Origin: Paenibacillus sp. JDR-2
GTDB lineage: Bacteria > Bacillota > Bacilli > Paenibacillales > Paenibacillaceae
Length of the DNA: 64,000 nucleotides
Direction of reading: 5' to 3'
Assembly (NCBI RefSeq): GCF_000023585.1
Contig: NC_012914.1
Span: 4,618,001-4,682,000 of the forward strand
Shown here: positions 6,381 to 15,175 of the stretch, piece by piece
How the letters are laid out: each line of letters starts with the position of its first letter
How positions within the stretch are numbered: the first letter of the stretch is position 1
Translations under genes and position numbers: made by a program
Notes under the pieces: model-generated
Database searches by the model: none
Told to the model about the DNA's origin: nothing
Seen by the model: the letters and a program-made list of their open reading frames with translations, nothing else

Positions 6381-8873
6381 ATGAGGTTGAAAAAATGGAA
6401 AACCCTGCTCGTCGGAGCGGCCGCAGCCGTTATGCTTATGCCGCTTCACGTGAGCGCGTACAGCAATCCGATTACGATTTCAGACTCCTGGCATTGGGCG
6501 AACAACGATTTCTATGGCGAAGGCGACCCGTATATTTTGAAATTTAACGGCACCTATTATCTTTACGTCAGTACCGTTGACGATCAGAGCGGCGTTAAAG
6601 TATGGTCCTCTACTAATCTCGTCGACTGGAGCTATCGCGGCTTGTGTACGACGGAAGCGATTACCAAGGCGGCGTATGCGCCTGAAGTCGTCTACTGGAA
6701 CGGCATGTTCTATATGTACACCTCCCCTGGGGGAGGCGGTCATTACGTGCTGCAGAGTACGAGTCCAACAGGCCCGTTTACGGTTGCAACAGGCAATCTG
6801 GGCATGGGAATTGACGGCAACGTCTTTATTGACGATGACGGCAAATGGTATTTCTACTCGACCGGCTCCAATACGATTAACGCACGGCCGATGACAAGCC
6901 CTACGGCCTTTGGTGCCGCAGTCGGCACCGGCTTATCGATGGCAGGCTGGACGGAAGGCTCCACAACCTTCAAGCGCAACGGCAAATATTATATGACCTA
7001 TACCGGCAATCATGTGTGGAGCACCGGGTACCGGGTCAATTACGCAACCAGCGCAAGCCCAACGACCGGCTTCGCGCCGGCGGATAGCCAGAATCCGGTT
7101 CTGATCGACACGGAAGGCTCGAATGTCGGACTTGGCCATAACAGCGTGATCAAAGGTCCTGACCTGGATTCGGATTTTATGGTCTACCACAGTCATGCAT
7201 CGAATGGCAATCTGACCTACCCGGGCCGCAAAATGAATCTGGACCGCATCGCCTGGAACGGAGATAAGATGCTGGTCCTTGGTCCAACAACGGCTTCCCA
7301 GCAAAATCCCGAGCTGGCGGATTTCGAGGACCGTTTTAACCGCACCTCTATCGGAACCGGCTGGACAACTATCGGGGGCGGCACATGGGGGATCTACAAT
7401 CAAGAGCTGATGTGGCAGGATACGATTGGGAACACCAATACTTACCGCCAAGTTACCAGCGCGGGCACTGCCGGCGATTATACGGCGGAGTTCAACACCA
7501 AGCAGATGAAGCAGGGTACCAGCAGCAATCCGGTATACGGAACCGTCTTCTCCTACACCGATGAGAGCAATTACGGAACAGCCGTCTTGAACCGCAGCCT
7601 GAACCGGCTGGAAACGAACTTTGTGGTTGGCGGCGTCAGCCAGGGCTGGCAATATTCCGCGCTGCCTTCCGGCTACGACTATACCAAGTGGCATCAGATC
7701 CGCGTTGAGAAAGCCGGTACCAGCTTCACCGTGTTTGTGGACGGCATGAAAAAACAAACCCGGACCGTCAGCGGCATCGGCGGCGGCAAAATCGGCTATA
7801 CCACAACGGATGCCCATGCGGACTTTGGTTATACGGCCTTTAGCAATAAAGTGAACGGCAGCAGCGCATGGAATGCGTACAAGCCTCTTCCGGGCAAAAT
7901 CGAAGCCGTTCATTATATGAACGGCGCTGAAGGAACGGCTTATCACGATCTGACGGCCGACAATATCGGCGGTGCTTACCGCAGCGGATCGGTCGATATT
8001 CGCAGCTCGGCAGCCGAAGGCAAAAATGTCGTGGGCTGGAATCAGACCGGAGAATGGCTGAAATACCGCGTGAATGTGGCGGAGACCGGCTATTATGATC
8101 TGGATGTGCGTCTTGCGACTACGTTTACCGATGCAAGCTACCGCGTATGGGACGGCGCGACCGACCTGACCGGCGTCGTTGGCGTGCCAAGCTCCGGCGA
8201 CTGGGAAACGTGGATAACTTCAAGCAAAAAAGGGCTGTATCTGACAGCCGGTTATCATGAGCTGCGCTTTGAGTTCGTCAAAGGCGAATTCGATTTCTCG
8301 GGCATGACGTTCTCCCGCGGGGATGCGGTGACCAGCCTGTCGGATGACTTTAATGACGGCAATGATAACGGCTGGACAAGATTTGAAGGCAACTGGTCCG
8401 TCAATTCGGGCGAGCTGGACTCTGCTGGCGGAGGCGTATTCGGCAAAACAACGATCGGCAATGAGCGTTGGGCGGATTATACGGTTGAATCGGATATCAA
8501 GCTCGTCGACACGACCGGGGACGCCGGCGTCTTGGTAAGAGTGAATAATCCGTCAAACGGTACCGTGCTGGTTAACAACCCCGATTACATTCAAGGCTAT
8601 TATGCTTTTATCAAACCGGATGGCGTCTACCTGGGCAAGATGAATTACAACTATGCGGGCGTCGCCTCCTCCCCTGTATCACTGGCAGCGGGGGCTTGGC
8701 ATCATATGAAGGTTGTCGCTTCGGGAACGACGATTAAGGTCTACGTAAACGATATGACAACTCCGAAAATCACCTATACCGATAACAGCGGCAATCCGTT
8801 TACTCACGGGAAGGTAGGCCTGCGCACGATGAATAACCACACGCGGTTCGATAATTTCAAAGTTAACCCGTAA
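6381..8873 (+). CDS. Secreted GH43 glycosidase with carbohydrate-binding modules
   Basis: This is an 830-aa exported enzyme. A signal peptide (about 1-26, ending HVSA) is followed by a five-bladed GH43 domain (about 35-310). Its catalytic carboxylates are visible as Asp49 (GEGDPYI), Asp145 (GIDGNVF) and Glu192 (GWTEGST). After it come a concanavalin-like sandwich (about 320-500), a CBM6/CBM35-like module (about 505-650, VVGWNQTGEWLKYRVNV) and a second concanavalin-like sandwich (about 655-830). It should release arabinose or xylose residues outside the cell. No SLH or sortase signal is seen, so it is probably released. Neighbouring GH127 and AraR-like genes favour arabinan or arabinoxylan as substrate. 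The start follows GAGGAG. Confidence 0.88.
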   Translation: MRLKKWKTLLVGAAAAVMLMPLHVSAYSNPITISDSWHWANNDFYGEGDPYILKFNGTYYLYVSTVDDQSGVKVWSSTNLVDWSYRGLCTTEAITKAAYAPEVVYWNGMFYMYTSPGGGGHYVLQSTSPTGPFTVATGNLGMGIDGNVFIDDDGKWYFYSTGSNTINARPMTSPTAFGAAVGTGLSMAGWTEGSTTFKRNGKYYMTYTGNHVWSTGYRVNYATSASPTTGFAPADSQNPVLIDTEGSNVGLGHNSVIKGPDLDSDFMVYHSHASNGNLTYPGRKMNLDRIAWNGDKMLVLGPTTASQQNPELADFEDRFNRTSIGTGWTTIGGGTWGIYNQELMWQDTIGNTNTYRQVTSAGTAGDYTAEFNTKQMKQGTSSNPVYGTVFSYTDESNYGTAVLNRSLNRLETNFVVGGVSQGWQYSALPSGYDYTKWHQIRVEKAGTSFTVFVDGMKKQTRTVSGIGGGKIGYTTTDAHADFGYTAFSNKVNGSSAWNAYKPLPGKIEAVHYMNGAEGTAYHDLTADNIGGAYRSGSVDIRSSAAEGKNVVGWNQTGEWLKYRVNVAETGYYDLDVRLATTFTDASYRVWDGATDLTGVVGVPSSGDWETWITSSKKGLYLTAGYHELRFEFVKGEFDFSGMTFSRGDAVTSLSDDFNDGNDNGWTRFEGNWSVNSGELDSAGGGVFGKTTIGNERWADYTVESDIKLVDTTGDAGVLVRVNNPSNGTVLVNNPDYIQGYYAFIKPDGVYLGKMNYNYAGVASSPVSLAAGAWHHMKVVASGTTIKVYVNDMTTPKITYTDNSGNPFTHGKVGLRTMNNHTRFDNFKVNP

Positions 8874-8879
8874 TGCAAA

Positions 8880-8915
8880 GGAGGCAGACCATCATAGGTC
8901 TGCCTCCTCCTTATT
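8880..8915. terminator. Bidirectional terminator
   Basis: GGAGGCAGACC (8880-8890) and its exact complement (8897-8907) are separated by a 6-nt loop and followed by TCCTTATTTA. It lies between the convergent GH43 gene and the AraR-like gene. Confidence 0.75.
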
Positions 8916-10021
8916 TATGAGGGCAAAATCAGCTGAGTCGGTATAACAAACCTGCCTTGAAGCTGCTCACCGCGAGCGATATGGCCCATCAGCAGCGAGA
9001 CGGCCTTGGCGCCGATTGCGGTTTCGTTTTGGCGGATATAAGCTACCTCCGGAATCCCGGTATCGTCAAACGCAACCAATTGTTTATCTGCCGCCCGGTT
9101 TATCCTTTTCAAAGCATGATAAGCCAATCGGGCAAGCTCCACATCCGTAGCAACAAGGCCGGAGAAGCTGCCATGATGCATAAGCATCCATTGATTGATA
9201 AGCTCAGCCCCATCCTTCCTTGAGACGTTAAATCTCTCATAAGGAACGGTATATCGTAAAACGGATGATGGCTTCAGCCCGCAATCAGTCACTGCGCTTT
9301 CGAAGCCTGCAAGCCTGTCGGCCATTACGCTATGCTCTACGGGGGGTGTCAGCAGGGCAAGACGATCATGTCCCTTTCTGAAAAGATACGATACGGCTTT
9401 TCGCGCACCCGCCTTATTATCCGAGCAGACGCTGACGACAGGCATATCGTTGTAATAACGGTCGATCAAGACTACCGGACATTCGAGCTCCTCCGCCCTT
9501 ATAACCGTCTGGCGTTCATGCTGAGCTCCTATGGAGAAGAGGATTAAACCGCCGATGCCAAGCGCGCCAAGATCTTCAAGCGATTGCAGCTCTTTAGCGG
9601 TGCTGCCCCTGGATACGCGGATCACCAGCGTATAGCCATAGCTGTTAACCGCATTTTCGATAGCATCCAAAAGGCGCTGTTCCACCTTCGTACGCATGGA
9701 AGGAATGATCATCCCGATAAGCTTGCTGGACGAATGGCGGTTTGCCGGGAGCTCCGGCCCCCCTCTGCTTCCTTCATCAGCCGAGAAAAACAGTTTGTAC
9801 GGCGCTTGTCCGGCAACAAACGTGCCTTTCCCCTTGGAGCGAACGACAATTCCCTCCTCCGCGAGACCGGCCAAGGCATTTTTGGTGGTCATCAGACTGA
9901 CGTGAAACTGCGCGGCCAAATCCGTCTCGGACGGTATCCGGTCACCCGGACGCAGATTACCAAGCGAGATTTGGGTTTTGATAGCTTCCTGAATTTGTTT
10001 ATATAATGGAATATCCTTCAA
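8915..10021 (-). CDS. AraR-like GntR/LacI hybrid transcriptional regulator
   Basis: This 368-aa protein has a GntR winged helix at the N-terminus (1-72: PLYKQIQEAIKTQI, DRIPSETDLAAQFHVS, VVRSKGKGTFVAG). It is fused to a LacI/GalR-type periplasmic-binding-like sensor (about 90-365: IGMIIPSM, VLIDRYYNDMPVVSVCSDNKAG, QLVAFDDTGIPEVAYIRQ). This hybrid build is that of Bacillus AraR, the L-arabinose-responsive repressor. Proximity to GH43 and GH127 genes supports an arabinose-type effector but does not prove it. The start appears to be TTG (10019-10021): the ORF begins MKDIPLYKQI, as usual for the family, with GGTGAT upstream. Confidence 0.85.
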   Translation of the reverse strand: MKDIPLYKQIQEAIKTQISLGNLRPGDRIPSETDLAAQFHVSLMTTKNALAGLAEEGIVVRSKGKGTFVAGQAPYKLFFSADEGSRGGPELPANRHSSSKLIGMIIPSMRTKVEQRLLDAIENAVNSYGYTLVIRVSRGSTAKELQSLEDLGALGIGGLILFSIGAQHERQTVIRAEELECPVVLIDRYYNDMPVVSVCSDNKAGARKAVSYLFRKGHDRLALLTPPVEHSVMADRLAGFESAVTDCGLKPSSVLRYTVPYERFNVSRKDGAELINQWMLMHHGSFSGLVATDVELARLAYHALKRINRAADKQLVAFDDTGIPEVAYIRQNETAIGAKAVSLLMGHIARGEQLQGRFVIPTQLILPS

Positions 10022-10070
10022 GGGCGATCACCACTTTTACTATACTGTGCCAGCCCCCCGCAAAACAACA

Positions 10071-10106
10071 AAAATCCCCTTCCGGACTTCCGGAAAGGGA
10101 TTTTTT
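10071..10106 (-). terminator. Terminator after GH25 gene
   Basis: On the minus strand AATCCCTTTCCGGA pairs with TCCGGAAGGGGATT (one mismatch) and is followed by TTTTTGTTG. Confidence 0.8.
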
Positions 10107-10113
10107 CGCTTAT

Positions 10114-11082
10114 TCATTTTTTCTTCAGCAGATCTTCGATTGCTTTGCGCGTGTCGGCGCTGAACTCCTTGAAAAATTTGATCAGCTCCGCATTGCACAA
10201 TCCCGCGTTATACAGCATTTGAATCGTAATAAACTCCGGCATTCCTTTATCGTTGACCGAAGTAATAATTCCCGCTTTCATCGCTGCCGAAGTCGAAGTC
10301 TTCGTCCAGCTCGGCGGCGTTTGGTTACCCGAAATGTTAACATGAGTCTCAAGCGCGGCAATCCGCTGCTGAAGCTCCTCCATTTGTTGTTTTTCCGCTT
10401 CTGTCATTGGTTTATCCTCCTCCGGCGCATAGGCTCTAAGCAAATCGTCTTCCGTCCCCGCATATTCATTCAGATCGACATTACCGCTAATGCCGGACAC
10501 CTTCCGGGTCCCGCTAGGCAAGGTACCGCCCGAGCTTCCGTCGCTGTATTGCCAGAACGTCCATTTGGTCCAAGCCTTGGCATCATCCGGCGGCGTTGTA
10601 GCGTTGTATCTGGCAATCCACAACGAATAGTTGCTCAGCGAGATATCAAAATGATTCGCAAAGGCGTTGCCGGTATAAAAAATCGGCTTTACGCCAAATA
10701 ACCGCTCCGTCTCTTCCAGAAAAGCTTTCGCTACCGCGCTCATGCCGGCATCGCTAAGGTTGCCCGAATTCGTCTCGTAATCCATTACGGGAGGTAATAG
10801 CAGGCTGCTGGCTTGCGAAGCCGTTTGATGAAAATACTGCGCTTCCCGTTTCGCCGCAGCCGAGGAGGTTGCCCTCAGAAAATGATAAGCCCCTACCAGA
10901 AGTCCGGCCGCTGCCGCTCCGTTGGCATTTTGCAGAAAGGTTGGATCCTTATAGTTCTCCCCTTCGGTTGCTTTGACAAAAGCAAACGTTATGCCGTCGC
11001 CCGCTACTTTCGACCAATCAATCGTTCCCTGGTAATGGGATACGTCAATGCCTTGGGCATTTCCTTTAGTTCTTCCTTGCAC
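10114..11082 (-). CDS. GH25 lysozyme (muramidase) without signal peptide
   Basis: This 322-aa protein starts with a GH25 domain (about 8-200): GIDVSHYQG with the first catalytic Asp at residue 13, FAFVKATEG, MDYETN with the Asp/Glu pair near residue 100, and FWQYSDG. GH25 enzymes cut N-acetylmuramic acid links in peptidoglycan. A Glu/Gln-rich helix (about 225-245, EAEKQQMEELQQRIAALE) and a ~70-aa C-terminal segment (AAMKAGIITSVNDKG...) follow, resembling the linker and tail of phage-type endolysins. No signal peptide is visible, so export would need a holin or another route. GTG start (11080-11082) with GGAGGGG 5-6 nt upstream. No other phage genes are nearby. Confidence 0.88.
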   Translation of the reverse strand: MQGRTKGNAQGIDVSHYQGTIDWSKVAGDGITFAFVKATEGENYKDPTFLQNANGAAAAGLLVGAYHFLRATSSAAAKREAQYFHQTASQASSLLLPPVMDYETNSGNLSDAGMSAVAKAFLEETERLFGVKPIFYTGNAFANHFDISLSNYSLWIARYNATTPPDDAKAWTKWTFWQYSDGSSGGTLPSGTRKVSGISGNVDLNEYAGTEDDLLRAYAPEEDKPMTEAEKQQMEELQQRIAALETHVNISGNQTPPSWTKTSTSAAMKAGIITSVNDKGMPEFITIQMLYNAGLCNAELIKFFKEFSADTRKAIEDLLKKK

Positions 11083-11168
11083 GACATCCCCTCCTTCGGG
11101 TCATTCATGTATCTTCTTTCTATTAGTAGATTCATGCGCTGGTAGATGGGACACGGCATTTTGGCACA

Positions 11169-11201
11169 AAGAAGACCGCCCTGCGGGAGGGCGGTCTTCT
11201 T
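11169..11201 (-). terminator. Terminator-like hairpin after the GH5 gene
   Basis: AAGAAGACCGCC (11169-11180) and its complement (11190-11201) form a strong hairpin 24 bp after the GH5 stop. The T-run on the minus strand is short. A hairpin with the same GGCACAAAGAAG flank occurs at 13035-13068. Confidence 0.7.
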
Positions 11202-11224
11202 GGAATTCATTTTCAATTCGAGCA

Positions 11225-12835
11225 TTACGGCGCAGCCGTCAGAGTGAAAGCTTCCCAGCCGCTGACGCTGTCGCGGTTGGCAATCAGCATGCCAAGGTTC
11301 AAATCCGCGCTGACATATTTATTGTTGGCGACCGACTTGAACGATACCGTGCCGTCGGCATTGGTTGATTTGGTGAATTTCTCCCAAGCCGCAATACCTT
11401 GCGCCTGCGCGATCAGCCTGCCGTTGTTGTTAAGATCGGCACTGACATATTTATTGTTGGCAAGCGACAGGAACGATACCGTGCCGTCCGCGTTCGTCAC
11501 CACGATAAATTTCTCCCATGTGCCAACGGAAGTGCGGTTGGCTACTAGCGGCGAAGCGCCGGTATTTTCTGCCGTAACGTACAGATTGTTGGCTTTCGCC
11601 TGCAGGCTGGAAGGCGCATTCAGCTTCGCGTAAGCTTTGAACATATTTATAAGGGTCGTATTTGGCGTAAAGTTGTTGGTTGTGAATTTGGCAAGCTTCG
11701 ATTGCATCGTTGCAATGCTGTCGCTGCTTACGTTCGGGAACGGGTTCGTATTGTTCTGGTACAAGCCCCAATTGCCGCCGCTCGTTACTTTAAAAGACCA
11801 GTTCGTCCAGGATACGTCAAGCGCATCCAGGCCGGACAGCCATTTCTCCCATAAGTCGTTATGCGTAAACAACGTGAACTCGCCGGAGTAGACCGGCACA
11901 TTCCAGTTATTCTGATGCCAGATAATATCCGAGAACCACTGGTTGATGCTGTTGTTCTGGCTATTCCAGTCCGTATCGTTCCAGTCATAGCTATGCACCT
12001 CGTACACCACGTTCGTCCAGCCGTATGTCGATGGAGCCACGATATTGTTCCAGTAGCCGAAAGCTTCCACGTAAATCATATGATCCGGGTCAATCGCGCG
12101 GACGGCTTTGTACAGACGGTCATACATTTGGCTGATCGACAAGCTTCCGTTATTGCTAACCGGTTCATTCAGCAGATCGTAGCCGGCAATCGTCGGGTTG
12201 TCTTTGTAGTGAGTGGCAATCCGCTGCCACAGCTGCACAACCCAGTTCTGGTACGTGGTATTGCTCCACAGCTCGTTGGCGCCTTCGCGGCCGCCGCTTT
12301 GCCAGCCGTTCATATTGCCCGGTACCCCGTGCAGATCAAGCAGCACATACAGACCGCGGGATTGCGCGTTAGATACCAGCCAGTCCAGATTGCCGAACGA
12401 TACGGCATCCGACTTCATCGTACCGTCGCGGTTCATCATGTTCTCCCAATAAATCGGCACCCGGATAAAGTTAAGACCCATGTTTTTAATCGTGTCCAGG
12501 TCGCTTGCCTGAATCCATAAATCCTGATAGCTGTCCTTCAAGGAATCGACTGCGGAAGATCCAAAGCGGTTAATCAGCGTTCCCCGGACCGTCCACTCGT
12601 CGGTGCCGCCAAGCGGGGACATCCAGTTTTCTTCCATCATCCAGCCGCCAAGGTTCGTGCCATGGAGACTGACGACGCTGCCATTGCCGTTGTTGTTCTT
12701 AATCTGTTTTCCGTTTGTCTTCAGAAAATCGCTTGCTCCGATAGCCGCATCCGCATGTTGTACCTTGATGGAGCCCATCATCCCCACCGCAAGACAAGCC
12801 GTCACGGCCAAGGTCAGTACTTTTTTCAGTTTCAT
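11225..12835 (-). CDS. Secreted GH5 glucanase with C-terminal fascin-like domain
   Basis: This is an exported enzyme with a signal peptide at about 1-31 (AxA-type site near HADAA). The GH5 barrel covers about 35-400. The acid/base is the Glu of GYDLLNEPV (about residue 224) and the nucleophile is the Glu of VYSGEFTLF (about residue 319). The opening GTNLGGWMMEENWM and DEWTVR resemble the exo-beta-1,3-glucanase-like GH5 group, so cellulase, beta-1,3- or beta-1,6-glucanase activity are all possible. Two beta-trefoil-type repeats (NNKYVSADLN... twice, about 410-535) form a fascin-like sugar-binding tail. The reading frame is open to a TTG at 12841, but the ATG at 12833-12835 has the ideal spacing from AGGAGG and is preferred. 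The leader carries a cre box and a repeated RNA-like element. Confidence 0.87.
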   Translation of the reverse strand: MKLKKVLTLAVTACLAVGMMGSIKVQHADAAIGASDFLKTNGKQIKNNNGNGSVVSLHGTNLGGWMMEENWMSPLGGTDEWTVRGTLINRFGSSAVDSLKDSYQDLWIQASDLDTIKNMGLNFIRVPIYWENMMNRDGTMKSDAVSFGNLDWLVSNAQSRGLYVLLDLHGVPGNMNGWQSGGREGANELWSNTTYQNWVVQLWQRIATHYKDNPTIAGYDLLNEPVSNNGSLSISQMYDRLYKAVRAIDPDHMIYVEAFGYWNNIVAPSTYGWTNVVYEVHSYDWNDTDWNSQNNSINQWFSDIIWHQNNWNVPVYSGEFTLFTHNDLWEKWLSGLDALDVSWTNWSFKVTSGGNWGLYQNNTNPFPNVSSDSIATMQSKLAKFTTNNFTPNTTLINMFKAYAKLNAPSSLQAKANNLYVTAENTGASPLVANRTSVGTWEKFIVVTNADGTVSFLSLANNKYVSADLNNNGRLIAQAQGIAAWEKFTKSTNADGTVSFKSVANNKYVSADLNLGMLIANRDSVSGWEAFTLTAAP

Positions 12836-12851
12836 TAACAAGCCTCCTTAA

Positions 12852-12910
12852 AAGAATTGTCGCCTCAGTGGCCTATCCGGCCAATTGTGATGCTTCTTAC
12901 TTCATAAGCA
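12852..12910 (-). repeat. Leader element, copy A (before GH5)
   Basis: On the minus strand a 25-nt core (12886-12910) begins TGCTTATGAAGTAAG and contains a small hairpin (TGCTT / AAGTA). It is followed by a second hairpin (TGGCC / GGCCA) and then by GACAATTCTT (12852-12861) just before the GH5 ribosome binding site. The core closely matches the cores at 50066-50090 and 59423-59447. Confidence 0.7.
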
Positions 12911-12922
12911 CCTTTCCTAATT

Positions 12923-12937
12923 ATGAAATCGATTACA
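12923..12937. promoter_or_regulatory. CcpA cre box upstream of GH5
   Basis: ATGAAATCGATTACA fits WTGNAANCGNWNNCW at every position. It lies about 90 bp before the GH5 start, inside the likely promoter region. Confidence 0.7.
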
Positions 12938-12990
12938 AACAATAATATAACGACCTGTCCGGCAAAAAGCATTGGCTATTTTTTAGATTC

Positions 12991-13001
12991 AATTGTACGA
13001 T
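12991..13001 (-). promoter_or_regulatory. Possible regulator box ATCGTACAATT
   Basis: Minus strand ATCGTACAATT upstream of the GH5 promoter. The same 11-mer lies at 60595-60605 upstream of the permease operon. It resembles the TCGCACAAT direct repeats at 25886-25915. Confidence 0.4.
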
Positions 13002-13045
13002 TTTCAGGGTTTGAACAATTAACGCGATTAATTCCGGCACAAAGA

Positions 13046-13068
13046 AGCCGCCCTGCTTGAGGGCGGCT
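13046..13068 (-). terminator. Terminator-like hairpin after the isomerase gene
   Basis: AGCCGCCC and GGGCGGCT flank a short loop 12 bp after the stop of the TIM-barrel gene. The T-run is weak. The flank GGCACAAAGAAG is shared with the hairpin at 11169. Confidence 0.65.
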
Positions 13069-13079
13069 ATCTAAGATTC

Positions 13080-13940
13080 CTAGAACCAATCTCCGTAACC
13101 CAGCTTCCGCAAATTGTTCGCGGAAGTCTCCAGGCAATGAAAAGGATCTTTACCGTATACGTCATCCTGCTCGACCAGGAAATATTTCGCGCCGCTGGCA
13201 GCTCCCGCGTTCATAATGCCGCTGATGTCGAGGCTGCCTTCTCCAACCTCGGCGAACTGCACGATATTATTGAAAGCGTTCATTATGCCCTGCATATCCA
13301 TCCCTTTTGAAAAATCGTAATTCAAAGCGCCAATGCGGTAATCCTTCAGATGAATCAATGCAATCCGGCCCTCGTATTTCTGGATAAAGGTAACCGGATT
13401 TTCCCCGCCGCGCTGCACCCAGTGAACATCCATTTCAAAGCCCAAATGCTTGGTATGATTCTTAATGATGTCAAGCAAATACTCGCCGTCAAACTTTTGG
13501 AACTCGGCATGGTGATTGTGGTAATAAAGAGAAATGCCGTGAGGAAGCAAACGCTCTGCGTAACTGTCCGCTTGCCGGACGAACTCAAGCACGGCTTCTT
13601 TATCGCCCATGGAGGTGAAGGGCAGCATCGGAATGCGCAGATAACCGCAACCGAGCGTCTTGCAGTCGGCAACGATCTTCTCGAAATGAGTCGATAGAAA
13701 TTCCCCCGGCATGCCGGGCACCATAGGATCAACCGCTGCGCTTAAAGAAGCGATTTCGATATCAAAGTCCAAGCTTGCTCTGCGAAGCTCCGTTACGTTT
13801 TCTTCCGTCATGGGTATTTGCGATACTTCAACGCTCCGATAACCGAGCTCCCTTACTTTACGCAGCGTTTCATATACGCCAAGCTCTTCCGCTTTGCCCT
13901 TTAACATCATCATTTGAACGCCGATTTTACCTTTATTCAT
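13080..13940 (-). CDS. Sugar phosphate isomerase/epimerase (TIM barrel)
   Basis: This ~286-aa protein is of the xylose-isomerase-like TIM-barrel (AP endonuclease 2) superfamily. Family features include GVQMMMLKGK at strand 1, LYYHNHHAEF mid-barrel, FEMDVHWVQRGG and IALIHLKDYR with metal-binding His/Asp/Glu, and FAEVGEGSLD near the end. Such enzymes isomerise or epimerise free or phosphorylated sugars or keto-sugars. It is the last gene of the kinase-regulator-transporter-oxidoreductase cluster and probably acts on the product of the preceding Gfo/Idh enzyme. The open frame extends to 14003, but the ATG at 13938-13940 follows GGAGGAG and the protein then starts MNKGKIGVQ, as usual for the family. 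Confidence 0.85.
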   Translation of the reverse strand: MNKGKIGVQMMMLKGKAEELGVYETLRKVRELGYRSVEVSQIPMTEENVTELRRASLDFDIEIASLSAAVDPMVPGMPGEFLSTHFEKIVADCKTLGCGYLRIPMLPFTSMGDKEAVLEFVRQADSYAERLLPHGISLYYHNHHAEFQKFDGEYLLDIIKNHTKHLGFEMDVHWVQRGGENPVTFIQKYEGRIALIHLKDYRIGALNYDFSKGMDMQGIMNAFNNIVQFAEVGEGSLDISGIMNAGAASGAKYFLVEQDDVYGKDPFHCLETSANNLRKLGYGDWF

Positions 13941-13968
13941 GGTAGTCTCCTCCTCCAATACGCGTTTT

Positions 13969-15129
13969 TTATGCGTTAACCGGATATTTATTTTCTGCTT
14001 CAATGCGTTTATTCAGCTCGGCAAGGAAGAGCTCTTCATCGAACGGAACCTCTATTTCCTTGCCCAACCAGCTCGACAGATGAATCGCGTTGGCAAGTCG
14101 AACACCGTGGATACCGTCGCTGCCCGGCGCGATAAGAGGCGTACCGTCGATAATATTCGCGGCGAAGTTCTCCATAACGGAAATATGCTGGATGCCGAAG
14201 GCATCGTTGAACTCGAGTACTTCCTCCGTATAGATGTCATTGCCCGAGTGACCCATAAAAATCTTCATCACATCCTGCATGCTCATCGAGCTGCTCATCT
14301 CGGATTCCGGTCGGGCAAGACGCTTGATGGTCAGCTTGCGGCTGCCGTCTACAACGATTTTTCCTTTATCCCCCAGAATCTCAAAGCGGTCCGTGCCAAG
14401 AACATCATGCGTGCAGGTGACAAATACGCCAGTGGCGCCGTTCTCGTACTCGAACATGGCCGTTACTTCATCCTCAACAACGATATTGCGCTGATAGCCG
14501 TATTTCACATTGGAATACACTTTGGTTGGCATCCCGCAAATCCATTGCATGAGATCCAGCTGATGAGGCGCCTGGTTCACGAGCACGCCGCCGCCTTCCC
14601 CGCCCCAAGTGGCTCTCCACTCGCTTTGATCATAATAGCCCTGAGGTCTCCACCAGGTTGTAATCATCCAGTTCGTCCGGCGAATCGCTCCAATCTCCCC
14701 ATCCTCTATCATCTTCTTCAGCGTTTGATAAAGCCTGTTGGTGCGCTGATTAAAGAAGATGCCAAAAGTCAGCTCCGGCTTCGTCGCCGCAAATTCATTC
14801 AGCTCGCGTACCTGCTTCGTATAGACGCCTGCCGGCTTCTCAACCAAGGCGTGCACGCCTCTTTTCAGCGCTTCAATTCCCATCTCGGGATGAAGGTAAT
14901 GCGGGACGCAGGTCACAATGGCATCCACTTCTCCGCTTTCCATCATCTGGATATAATCCTCATAGAAAGGGATCTCCGGGTACTTCTCCGCTGCCAGGGT
15001 TCTCTTGAGCGGATCAATATCGCAAACGGCGCCAAGAACCATATTGTTCACTTTACCATCCGTGAGGAGGCCTGCGTACATGCCGCCCTCCGCGCCTAAA
15101 CCGATAATGCCAAGACGTACTTTTTCCAT
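13969..15129 (-). CDS. Gfo/Idh/MocA family NAD(P)-dependent oxidoreductase
   Basis: This 386-aa protein has an N-terminal Rossmann fold (IIGLGAEGGMYAGLL) and the EKPAG motif near residue 98 used in the active site of the family. The C-terminal alpha/beta domain contains WRATWGGEGGGVLVNQAPHQ and LDLMQWICG. The pattern WGGEGGGVLVNQAPH is common in members that oxidise sugars or inositols. It lies 28 bp before the TIM-barrel isomerase gene and 46 bp after the second permease gene on the same strand, so co-transcription is likely. It most probably oxidises a hydroxyl of the sugar imported by the neighbouring transporter. The substrate cannot be named. The start follows GGAGAG. Confidence 0.9.
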   Translation of the reverse strand: MEKVRLGIIGLGAEGGMYAGLLTDGKVNNMVLGAVCDIDPLKRTLAAEKYPEIPFYEDYIQMMESGEVDAIVTCVPHYLHPEMGIEALKRGVHALVEKPAGVYTKQVRELNEFAATKPELTFGIFFNQRTNRLYQTLKKMIEDGEIGAIRRTNWMITTWWRPQGYYDQSEWRATWGGEGGGVLVNQAPHQLDLMQWICGMPTKVYSNVKYGYQRNIVVEDEVTAMFEYENGATGVFVTCTHDVLGTDRFEILGDKGKIVVDGSRKLTIKRLARPESEMSSSMSMQDVMKIFMGHSGNDIYTEEVLEFNDAFGIQHISVMENFAANIIDGTPLIAPGSDGIHGVRLANAIHLSSWLGKEIEVPFDEELFLAELNKRIEAENKYPVNA

Positions 15130-15175
15130 CTCTCAAATCTCTCCTTTAGTTGTAATAGTTTAGTCAGTCCGGGAA

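Noticed and set aside
12836..12841. TTG at 12841 as start of the GH5 gene
   Set aside because: The TTG is almost directly adjacent to AGGAGG; the ATG at 12833-12835 has normal spacing and keeps the full signal peptide.
13939..15099. Long + strand ORF of 386 aa opposite the oxidoreductase gene
   Set aside because: It mirrors the Gfo/Idh gene exactly. The Rossmann and EKP motifs are on the minus strand, and the + frame is a GC-bias shadow.
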